Position numbers and translations under genes: made by a program. Positions 1 to 6,291 of a stretch of DNA of 17,161 bases are shown here, piece after piece. The notes beneath the pieces are model-generated. The model was not told the origin of the DNA. It saw only the letters and a list, made by a program, of their open reading frames with translations, and made no database searches. The stretch is from JBBKWJ01 sp037968895 (lineage in GTDB: Bacteria > Actinomycetota > Acidimicrobiia > Acidimicrobiales > SZUA-35). The stretch is taken from assembly GCA_037968895.1 (NCBI GenBank), contig JBBKWJ010000043.1, positions 1 to 17,161 on the forward strand, read 5' to 3'. How positions within the stretch are numbered: position 1 is the stretch's first letter; each line of letters opens with the position of its first letter.

Positions 1-957
1 GACCTGGCTGGCCTCGCGGCAAAGGCCGTGAAGGATGGCGATGAGTGGATCGTGAACGGTCAGAAGGTGTGGACCTCGCTCGGACAGACCGCAGACATGG
101 GCATGCTGATCGCTCGCACCAATCCAGACGCGCCAAAGCACCAGGGCATCACGTGGTTCGCTATGGATATGCACCAGTCCGGCGTTGAAGTGAGGCCGCT
201 CATCGAGATGACCGGTCACGCCATGTTCAATGAGGTGTTCATGTCTGACGCCATTGTGCGCGATGTCGACATCGTCGGTGGGGTCAACAACGGTTGGGCT
301 GTGGCCAACGCGACGCTGCAGGCCGAACGGTCTGGTTTGAGCGCAGGTGGCGGCGGTGGTGCAGTTACGGCAACGCCAGGAACAATTGCCGGCCAACTCG
401 AGCGCCGAGCCGGTGACCTTGTGCCAGACAAGCCGAAGGCCAAGCCAGCAGCTCAGGCCAAAGATGCCACAGAGGACCCCAAGCCGAAAGAAGCGATGCT
501 CGTGCAGTTCGCACGTAGCTTCAACAAGCTCGACGACCCAATCATTCGGCAAGATCTCATGCGCCTCCACACGCTCAACGCCGTCGCCGGCTACAACTCG
601 CTTCGGGTGAAGGCGGCGCGGGCAAAGGGCGAAGACATTCCCGGTATGGCGAACATCGGGAAACTGCAGCAGAGCGATGTTGTCCGCCTCAGCCGCGACC
701 TCGGGCTTGCGATCCTCGGCCCCTTCGGTATGTTGCACGCCTACACCGACGAGCAGCGCGAGGCGCTCAACGCCGCCACGGGAAACCCGTTCCTCGGCAT
801 GGTCACCGGCACTGCGCTCTACGCTCAGGCTCCCCCGATCTACGGCGGAACCGACCAGATTCAGCGCAACATCATCGGCGAGCGTGTCCTCGGTCTCCCC
901 AAAGAGCCAAACAACGACAAAACCATGCCGTTCTCCGAGCTCCCCAAGAACGTCTAG
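1..957 (+). CDS. Acyl-CoA dehydrogenase (FadE-type), 5' end missing
   Basis: This is an FAD-dependent acyl-CoA dehydrogenase, which would introduce an alpha-beta double bond into an acyl-CoA in the cytoplasm. The frame is open from base 1, so the N-terminus lies outside the window; 318 residues are visible. They begin in the middle beta domain (GQKVWTS at about residues 30-36) and end with the family's C-terminal motif YGGTDQIQRNIIGERVLGLP. The position of the usual catalytic Glu in medium-chain enzymes is Gly here, as in many actinobacterial FadE proteins, so the base is probably elsewhere or outside the window. Between the beta domain and the C-terminal helical bundle lies a glycine run (GGGGG) followed by a Lys/Pro/Ala/Glu-rich linker (bases about 409-495) that is longer than usual. 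The acyl substrate cannot be told. A perfect hairpin begins at the last base of the stop codon. Confidence 0.93.
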   Translation, partial: DLAGLAAKAVKDGDEWIVNGQKVWTSLGQTADMGMLIARTNPDAPKHQGITWFAMDMHQSGVEVRPLIEMTGHAMFNEVFMSDAIVRDVDIVGGVNNGWAVANATLQAERSGLSAGGGGGAVTATPGTIAGQLERRAGDLVPDKPKAKPAAQAKDATEDPKPKEAMLVQFARSFNKLDDPIIRQDLMRLHTLNAVAGYNSLRVKAARAKGEDIPGMANIGKLQQSDVVRLSRDLGLAILGPFGMLHAYTDEQREALNAATGNPFLGMVTGTALYAQAPPIYGGTDQIQRNIIGERVLGLPKEPNNDKTMPFSELPKNV

Positions 958-995
958 CGAACAGTAAGGAACGCGAAGCGTTCCTTACTGTTCGC
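957..995 (+). terminator. Perfect 18-bp hairpin after the acyl-CoA dehydrogenase gene
   Basis: Bases 957-974 and 978-995 are exact reverse complements separated by a 3-base loop (GAA). The stem starts at the last base of the stop codon. There is no T-tract, so it is either an actinobacterial terminator without a U-tail or an mRNA 3'-end stabiliser. It also lies 54 bases upstream of the next gene. Confidence 0.7.
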
Positions 996-1036
996 CGCGA
1001 GTGGGTGCGCGCGGGAGGGGTGGGGCCGCGGTCTAC

Positions 1037-1042
1037 TAACGT
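1037..1042 (+). promoter_or_regulatory. -10 box TAACGT for a leaderless transcript
   Basis: TAACGT ends 6 bases before the ATG at 1049. If transcription starts 7 bases after the hexamer, the first base is the A of the ATG. No clear -35 element or Shine-Dalgarno sequence is visible. Confidence 0.5.
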
Positions 1043-1048
1043 GGGCCG

Positions 1049-1372
1049 ATGGAACCCGCCGCCGCCCCAATGATCGACCCGGTCGAAGAAATGGCCGTCG
1101 GTGACACCGAAGAGTACGCGGCGATTCGGTTTTCAATCCGCGAAGCCGGTCGGCGCAAAGGTGGCACGAGCGGCGCGGTGTTCATGGGCATCATGCTCGC
1201 GCTCAAAGACATCTACGAGGCAACGCCATTTGATGAAGACATCGCCGTTGTCGTCGCGGCCGAAGACCAACTTCCTGACGTCGAAACGCACGGGGTGCGC
1301 TTCATGCTCGACGACAGCGAAGTGACCTCAAACCCTGCACCTCGGCCGGACGAACCGGGCTTGAGCCTCTAG
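1049..1372 (+). CDS. Small hypothetical protein, 107 residues
   Basis: I do not recognise a named family. The protein is acidic at both ends. Its central part (roughly residues 23-60) contains a basic patch (REAGRRKGG) followed by a hydrophobic helix-like stretch (GAVFMGIMLALKDIYE), and then a predicted beta segment, DIAVVVAAEDQL. The C-terminal 15 residues are Pro/Glu-rich and look disordered. There is no signal peptide and no clear membrane span, so it is probably cytoplasmic. The ATG at 1049 is chosen because a TAACGT -10 box sits exactly 6 bases upstream; in-frame ATGs at 1070 and 1091 are weaker alternatives. Its stop codon overlaps the stop of the convergent lipoprotein gene within a shared CTAG. 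Coding status rests on the promoter placement, the codon pattern and the snug convergent junction. Confidence 0.7.
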   Translation: MEPAAAPMIDPVEEMAVGDTEEYAAIRFSIREAGRRKGGTSGAVFMGIMLALKDIYEATPFDEDIAVVVAAEDQLPDVETHGVRFMLDDSEVTSNPAPRPDEPGLSL

Positions 1373-2016
1373 CCAGCGAAGCAGCCGAAGGCCTCGTTCA
1401 TAATTGTCAACGAGCCGAGAGACACCTCACCGGTTGGGGTTCCCACAACGGCACCCTCAACGGTGCCGACAACTGAAGCGCCGACACAAGTCGGGTCATC
1501 GGGTGGAGTAAACGTGAGCGTTCCCGCCGACAGGGGCCAGTTGGCAACTGAGTATGCCTCGGGTTCATCAGGCTCAATTACGTCGTCGCAGTTGTTTGCT
1601 AACAGGTCGTTACCAATCAGAATTGAGGCGTTCCACGTTTCGTCAGGGAAGATAACTGGTGACTCGCTTGCATTCTCAGAGTTCGGATAGAAGAACAAGG
1701 CGACGTGCTGATCTTCACTCGACAGCCTGAACCCAAGGCCGCATCCCCACGACTTCGTGAGCTTGGCTTGTTCGAGAATTGTGACGAGATCAGCATCGCT
1801 CATCTGATCAGGCGCCGCGGTCAACTGAGAAATCAGCGGCGTCGCCTCCGGCACAAGACCGGGTCCTTCGGTCATTTCCATCGAGCCACCAGACCCTCCA
1901 ACTTCACTCGTCGCAGTAATTCCTGTGGCCTCGATCGACGAGTCAGCACCACAACTCGCAATTACGAAGGCCAGGGCCAGCAGCGGTAGACCAATTCGAT
2001 TCTTCAGTTCGGCCAT
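1369..2016 (-). CDS. Secreted lipoprotein of unknown function
   Basis: The 215-residue product starts with a classical lipoprotein signal: a short basic n-region (KNR), a hydrophobic core and the lipobox IASC, with the lipidated cysteine at residue 22. It would be anchored to the outer face of the cytoplasmic membrane. A Gly/Ser/Thr/Glu-rich spacer (about residues 23-70) precedes a globular domain with four further cysteines (92, 143, 177, 212), enough for two disulfides. I recognise no catalytic motif; a binding or surface role is possible. The ATG at 2016 is preferred over an upstream GTG at 2064 because it puts the signal peptide at the very N-terminus and has a GAGGA ribosome site 5 bases upstream (2022-2026). 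This gene therefore has a leader, unlike most neighbours. It lies downstream of the VOC gene on the same strand with a 92-base gap. Confidence 0.85.
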   Translation of the reverse strand: MAELKNRIGLPLLALAFVIASCGADSSIEATGITATSEVGGSGGSMEMTEGPGLVPEATPLISQLTAAPDQMSDADLVTILEQAKLTKSWGCGLGFRLSSEDQHVALFFYPNSENASESPVIFPDETWNASILIGNDLLANNCDDVIEPDEPEAYSVANWPLSAGTLTFTPPDDPTCVGASVVGTVEGAVVGTPTGEVSLGSLTIMNEAFGCFAG

Positions 2017-2108
2017 GAGATTCCTCGGTTTCGCTTCGTTGCAGACTCTGACGACCAAGACCACTCATTAGTTCCCGCCACCCAGACCAAAGTTCGAAGG
2101 CGAGTCAG

Positions 2109-2468
2109 CTACAGGCGCTGGTTGAACTCGACCAGGTTGCCTGAAGGATCGGTACAGAACGCCTGCACACAGATGCCTGCCATCGTGCTTGGGGTACTGA
2201 GTTTCACACCCTTGGCGGCCAACTCCTGCACGACCTCTGGCACGTCAGACACTTCGAATGCGAAGTGCTGGCCCTTGCCATCAGGCACGTCGTTGAGAAG
2301 CAGATGGATCTGACGACCGTCAGGACAACCAAGCCACGCTCCAGGAACGGAAATCGAGTCATCTGGACGATCGAGTACTTCGAGACCAAGAGCCTCGGTG
2401 TAGAAGTCAACAGTCTGATCAAGGTCGCTGACATTGAGCGACACGTGGTGGACGCCAAGAAGATCCAT
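2109..2468 (-). CDS. VOC-family (glyoxalase/dioxygenase fold) protein
   Basis: This 119-residue single-module vicinal-oxygen-chelate protein has the typical opening GVHHVSLNVSDLDQTVDFY and close DPSGNLVEFNQ. Likely metal ligands are His8, His55 or His68, and Glu114, as in lactoylglutathione lyases and related dioxygenases and isomerases. The usual active form would be a homodimer. The substrate cannot be predicted from sequence. It is the last gene of the five-gene minus-strand block, starting 9 bases after the stop of the phosphonate oxygenase fusion. It may therefore handle a product or by-product of that enzyme, but an unrelated detoxification role is equally possible. The ATG at 2468 is preceded by a TAGCGT box at a spacing of 6, so it may also be expressed on its own. 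Confidence 0.92.
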   Translation of the reverse strand: MDLLGVHHVSLNVSDLDQTVDFYTEALGLEVLDRPDDSISVPGAWLGCPDGRQIHLLLNDVPDGKGQHFAFEVSDVPEVVQELAAKGVKLSTPSTMAGICVQAFCTDPSGNLVEFNQRL

Positions 2469-2474
2469 GTGTTG

Positions 2475-2480
2475 ACGCTA
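2475..2480 (-). promoter_or_regulatory. -10 box TAGCGT overlapping the upstream stop codon
   Basis: Read on the minus strand, TAGCGT is followed by 6 bases and the ATG of the VOC gene. The first three bases of the hexamer are the stop codon of the fusion gene, so the box serves two purposes. Confidence 0.45.
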
Positions 2481-4811
2481 CCGCACGTCGTCCGGCAGAG
2501 CCGTGCTCAACCGCCGTAATGGTCCGGCTGTTTCGCGCCCGCTCGGCCGAGACACTCTGACTCGGGACTGTACGGCATCCATATCGATGTAGCAGCCCTG
2601 GAGATGGCGACGCCGTGCCATGTCAAAGCCCGTCCGAGCATGCAACACCCGTCTGTTGTCGAAGCCGACCAACTGGCCGGGCTGAAGAAGGAGATTGATG
2701 ATGGCATCGGGTTGAGACAGCATTTGGTAGAACCGACTGTAGGCCCGATAGAACCGCTCGCTCCCCGCAGCAGAGCTAGGCGGCTCCATACTCCGGTGAT
2801 TCAAACTAATGGCAGTCACCTTGTCGAAAGAGTCGATCTCAACAATTGGTCGAGTCGCCTGAAGGTCGCTTCCGTCGCCGTGGTAACGAAAGGTCACGGG
2901 GGTAGAGGTCAGCAGGTCAAAGTCTTCTGGGAACTCGCGTCTGAGTCGATCGGCCGCGGCGAAGCCGTCGCTGAACTGGCTGGCACCGCCTCGTTTGGCG
3001 CTTTCCAGGCAATGGAGCAACTGCACCGTCGGGCACGGTCGTCGATACGGGTTGTCGGTGTGGAGCGGCAACCCAACCGGCGTGTACGCCAGGTTTGTGG
3101 GGTCGGCCTCAGCCACAACGTCGAACAGAGCTCCGTAGTTGGTCTCGCGCACGAAGCCGAGTGCGCGAGCAAACACCAGCACCTCACCTTGGCGGGTCGG
3201 AACCTTGTCTTCAAGGGCGATCCCGAACTCCACGAGGTCCTCGGCGAACCGATCATGAGCCGCGACCTCATGTCCCGAACCCCACAGCGTGAGCGGCAAC
3301 GGGTCGAGACGATCCGGGGCCTGAAGCTCACACCGGTGGGTCTCGCCGCTGGCATTCCCAACCACCACCAGCCCGTCGCTTCGTTGTGTGTCGTCGACGA
3401 CATGCCACCCAATCACGTCAGTGATGTTGAGCAGATGCTGGTCGTTCCCGGCGTCGCGACACTCAGAGCAGCGACACGCATCTCGTTCCCAGTTCGCGCC
3501 TGCTGGCTGGCGAAGCGCCGCTGCAAGCAGTCCTCGATACGACTCAAGCGGCGCGATCTCAAGACCATCAACCTTGCCGTCGTCGTCCCATCGCCGCAGG
3601 ACCACGGCCGATCGGTGGTGCGGTTCCTTCTCGAATGCCGCTACTTCACCGGGGCTGAATGGCCCGCCCTGCTGGCCGAGCGACATGACCGAAGCCTCGC
3701 TTAGCCGCTCGAGATACTCGGGTTCCGTCGCCACGAGGTACCGCTTGGCATCGACGTGAAGCCTGACGGGTTCGACGATGGCGGGGCTCAGGAGCGACTG
3801 CAGAGCCCGAGCACCGACCGCGGCGTGTCCTGGCAAGCCCCACACACCCGCGTCACCAAGCACATGGCCGATGTCGTGGAGGAGCGCGGCTACCACGAGG
3901 TCATCCGTCCCGTCTTCGGCTCTGGCCAAGGCCGCGCTTTGCAGCGAGTGATCAAGCATGTTTACGGTCTCGCCGTAGCTTTGGGACGCTGTCGCGGCCA
4001 GCAGGTCGAGGAGGACTTGTGTCAGATCTAGTTCTCGACCAAGCAACGAGTCGCCGACCCAAGCTGGGTCGGGCGCGAAGCCACAAAGCTCGGCGACCGT
4101 CGGTGCCACGTCGAGAATTGAAGCGTTTGTCCATGCCGTCGCGGCGTCGATGCGCGGCGATCGCAAAATCATGAAGGTCTCAAGGTCGATGGGTCGACTC
4201 TTCGTATGATCTTTGTCGAGTCCGCCGTGGTCGGTTGTAACAATCACCGAACAGTCGTCTCCCGCCGCCGCCACCAACCGTCCAAGCTGCAGATCAACCA
4301 CCCCGATGGCGGTCCGGTACTCGTCGCTATCCCAGCCGGAGTCGTGTCCGGCGAGGTCAGGGGCTGCGAAATACGTGAAAAGCAGGTCGCTCGACCGGCG
4401 AGCGAGCAAATCACAGGCCAAAACGGTGAGTTCCTCGTCCTCCGCTGGGTCGTATCCGCCGTCGATCACTGTTCTTGTGTCGGTGGCGTTCGACTCGAGT
4501 ATGGACGAGAACAGAGTCCAGTTGTAGAGCGCCGCCGTGCGCAGCCCAGCAGTTCGAGCAACGCGTAAAAACGACGGTGCATCAATCGCGTGCTCTGGCG
4601 CACGATTGACCATCACCCCGTGCTCGGCCGGCGACACGCCACGAAGGAGGGACGTGTGAGCAGGCAAAGTGATCGACGGCGTCACCGTTCGCGCCGAGAA
4701 ACACGAGGCGCCAGAGAGGGCAAGGTCCGTCAGATTTGGCATGGCCACCCGCGTGATCGCTCGCGGCGCCAAACCGTCAATAGAGACAACGAGAACGGGC
4801 GGTTGATGCAC
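2478..4811 (-). CDS. Three-domain fusion: alkaline-phosphatase superfamily hydrolase - TmpB/PhnZ-like HD oxygenase - TmpA-like 2OG oxygenase
   Basis: The N-terminal domain (about residues 1-260) is a type I phosphodiesterase-like alkaline phosphatase fold: metal ligand Asp12, putative nucleophile Thr48, Asp152/His156, Asp194-His195, and possibly His202. The middle domain (about 265-432) matches the PhnZ/TmpB di-iron oxygenases: Tyr279, His288, His312-Asp313, His329, His352 with Lys356, and an Asp in RRWDD (409/410). The C-terminal domain (about 433-755) resembles gamma-butyrobetaine hydroxylase and TmpA: a zinc module with Cys446/448/451 (His514 possibly fourth), then His584-x-Asp586 and His724 for iron and an Arg near 735 for 2-oxoglutarate. 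In the known pathway TmpA hydroxylates 2-(trimethylamino)ethylphosphonate and TmpB splits the C-P bond to glycine betaine and phosphate. Both partners are separate proteins in the cases I know. Other phosphonates or quaternary amines remain possible. The GTG start at 4811 follows TAGTAT by 7 bases. Confidence 0.88.
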   Translation of the reverse strand: MHQPPVLVVSIDGLAPRAITRVAMPNLTDLALSGASCFSARTVTPSITLPAHTSLLRGVSPAEHGVMVNRAPEHAIDAPSFLRVARTAGLRTAALYNWTLFSSILESNATDTRTVIDGGYDPAEDEELTVLACDLLARRSSDLLFTYFAAPDLAGHDSGWDSDEYRTAIGVVDLQLGRLVAAAGDDCSVIVTTDHGGLDKDHTKSRPIDLETFMILRSPRIDAATAWTNASILDVAPTVAELCGFAPDPAWVGDSLLGRELDLTQVLLDLLAATASQSYGETVNMLDHSLQSAALARAEDGTDDLVVAALLHDIGHVLGDAGVWGLPGHAAVGARALQSLLSPAIVEPVRLHVDAKRYLVATEPEYLERLSEASVMSLGQQGGPFSPGEVAAFEKEPHHRSAVVLRRWDDDGKVDGLEIAPLESYRGLLAAALRQPAGANWERDACRCSECRDAGNDQHLLNITDVIGWHVVDDTQRSDGLVVVGNASGETHRCELQAPDRLDPLPLTLWGSGHEVAAHDRFAEDLVEFGIALEDKVPTRQGEVLVFARALGFVRETNYGALFDVVAEADPTNLAYTPVGLPLHTDNPYRRPCPTVQLLHCLESAKRGGASQFSDGFAAADRLRREFPEDFDLLTSTPVTFRYHGDGSDLQATRPIVEIDSFDKVTAISLNHRSMEPPSSAAGSERFYRAYSRFYQMLSQPDAIINLLLQPGQLVGFDNRRVLHARTGFDMARRRHLQGCYIDMDAVQSRVRVSRPSGRETAGPLRRLSTALPDDVR

Positions 4812-4818
4812 GGCCCAG

Positions 4819-4824
4819 ATACTA
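4819..4824 (-). promoter_or_regulatory. -10 box TAGTAT upstream of the fusion gene
   Basis: On the minus strand TAGTAT lies 7 bases before the GTG start, inside the 34-base gap after the aldehyde dehydrogenase stop. This suggests a private, leaderless or near-leaderless promoter within the block. Confidence 0.45.
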
Positions 4825-4845
4825 AAGCATCACAGTGCTAGACGA

Positions 4846-6273
4846 CTAGAGCGCGATGCCGCCGAGCTTTGTCTCGAGATACTCGGCGATTCCCTCTGGG
4901 CCGCCTTCGCGGCCGAGACCCGAATCGCCCATTCCACCGAACGGGGCGCCGGCCGATGTTGGGTTGACGTCGTTGATACCGATGATGCCAAACCGGAGCG
5001 CTTCGAACGCCCTGATCGCGACGCTCAACTCCTTCGTGTATACGTACGCGGCGAGACCGTAGTTAGTGTCGTTCGCCATGTTGATGACCTCATCAACATC
5101 GTCATAGACAATGACTGGAGCGACTGGACCGAAGGTTTCTTCGCGATAGATCAACATGTCATCGTTCACGCCGGTGAGAAGGGTTGGCGCATAGAAATGG
5201 CCCTTCGCAAAATCGCCCTCGTCGAGTCGATGGCCGCCAACAAGCGCCTCGGCGCCCTTACCAACAGCGTCATCAACCTGTGCCGCCACCTTCGCTACCG
5301 CCACAGCATTGACGAGCGGGCCGACGCCGACACCCTCGTGGAGGCCATTGCCGGCCTTCACTTTGCCGACCCGCTCCACCAGCGTGCCGATGAACGCATC
5401 AGCCTGGTCACGATGCACGAACAACCGGTTTGGGCTAATGCACGCTTGACCTGAGTTGAGAAACTTTAGGGCGGCTGCCCCCTTGGCTGCCCTGACCGGG
5501 TCGGCGTCGGGGAACACAATGAACGGCGCATGACCTCCCAGCTCAACCGAAATGCGCTTAAGCGCCGATCCCGCCGATCCGGCAAGAACTCGACCAACAG
5601 CGGTCGACCCAGTGAAGGTCAGCTTGGCCACATCGGGGTGTGTCGTGAACACTTCGCCAACGGGCACCGGATAGCTCGTAGTCACCATGTTGATCACACC
5701 AGCCGGCACACCAGCGTCGATGAAGATCTCGAAGATCGCCTTCGCACAGAGCGGAGTGGCTTCTGCCGGCTTCAGCACGATGGTGCAACCAGCGGCCAGA
5801 GCGGGGCCCATCTTCCGCGTCAGCATCGACATCGGGTAATTCCACGGCGTCACCGCGGCAACGACGCCGACGGGCTGGCGAATGCTCAAGAACCGCTGGT
5901 CTGGTCGGGCGGACGGCAACCAGGTGCCGTTCACTCTCGTGGCCTCTTCGGCGAAGTAGAGCAAGAAGTCAGCGGCGTAATTGACCTCGGCCTTTGAGGC
6001 CTTGAGCGGCTTACCCTGCTCAGTTGTCATGAGTAGGGCAAGGTCGTCAGCCCGCTCGACCATGAGGGCGTGTGCCTTTCGCAGAATAGCCGCCCTTGAG
6101 TGCGCGGTCGTCGTCGACCACGAACCGAAGGCCGCGGCCGCGGCCTCGATTGCCGCTACGGCGTCGGCCTCGTCGCCGTCGGGGACCTCGCCGATGACCT
6201 CACCAGTCGCCGGGTTCGTGACTTCAAAAACGTTGCCACCTAGGGCGTTGACCCACTCACCGTTGATAAACAT
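4846..6273 (-). CDS. NAD(P)-dependent aldehyde dehydrogenase (succinate-semialdehyde dehydrogenase-like)
   Basis: This is a 475-residue class-3-independent aldehyde dehydrogenase of full family length. It has the oxyanion Asn145 in TPWNYP, cofactor-contacting Lys168 in LKPAE, the general base Glu244 in VELGGHAP, and the nucleophile Cys278 in GQACISPNR. The overall look is closest to succinate-semialdehyde dehydrogenases, although this family includes betaine-aldehyde, glycolaldehyde and phosphonoacetaldehyde dehydrogenases, which cannot be told apart by eye. It lies 34 bases upstream of the phosphonate oxygenase fusion and 18 bases downstream of the ABC exporter. An aldehyde made during phosphonate or quaternary-amine breakdown is thus a reasonable substrate guess. 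The ATG at 6273 is supported by TAGATT at a 6-base spacing. Confidence 0.93.
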   Translation of the reverse strand: MFINGEWVNALGGNVFEVTNPATGEVIGEVPDGDEADAVAAIEAAAAAFGSWSTTTAHSRAAILRKAHALMVERADDLALLMTTEQGKPLKASKAEVNYAADFLLYFAEEATRVNGTWLPSARPDQRFLSIRQPVGVVAAVTPWNYPMSMLTRKMGPALAAGCTIVLKPAEATPLCAKAIFEIFIDAGVPAGVINMVTTSYPVPVGEVFTTHPDVAKLTFTGSTAVGRVLAGSAGSALKRISVELGGHAPFIVFPDADPVRAAKGAAALKFLNSGQACISPNRLFVHRDQADAFIGTLVERVGKVKAGNGLHEGVGVGPLVNAVAVAKVAAQVDDAVGKGAEALVGGHRLDEGDFAKGHFYAPTLLTGVNDDMLIYREETFGPVAPVIVYDDVDEVINMANDTNYGLAAYVYTKELSVAIRAFEALRFGIIGINDVNPTSAGAPFGGMGDSGLGREGGPEGIAEYLETKLGGIAL

Positions 6274-6279
6274 CGAATC

Positions 6280-6285
6280 AATCTA
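6280..6285 (-). promoter_or_regulatory. -10 box TAGATT for the aldehyde dehydrogenase gene
   Basis: On the minus strand TAGATT is followed by 6 bases and the ATG at 6273, with no Shine-Dalgarno sequence between. It sits in the 18-base gap after the ABC gene. Confidence 0.5.
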
Positions 6286-6291
6286 ATCGCA

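Noticed and set aside
1..957. Acyl-CoA dehydrogenase as DmdC of the DMSP pathway
   Set aside because: DmdC proteins are much longer (about 600 residues) and the C-terminal ending here is that of ordinary FadE proteins; distance from the DmdA-like gene is also over 9 kb.
2017..2064. GTG start at 2064 for the lipoprotein
   Set aside because: It would put 16 residues with a charged patch before the signal peptide, and the ATG at 2016 has a ribosome site.
2604..3704. A 366-codon plus-strand open frame inside the fusion gene
   Set aside because: It runs antisense through the oxygenase domains, has no recognisable motif, and the minus-strand frame carries all the conserved catalytic residues. It is a high-GC shadow.
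4846..6273. Aldehyde dehydrogenase as phosphonoacetaldehyde dehydrogenase (PhnY) or betaine-aldehyde dehydrogenase
   Set aside because: The context is tempting, but the sequence looks most like succinate-semialdehyde dehydrogenases and substrate-specific residues cannot be judged by eye, so no symbol was given.
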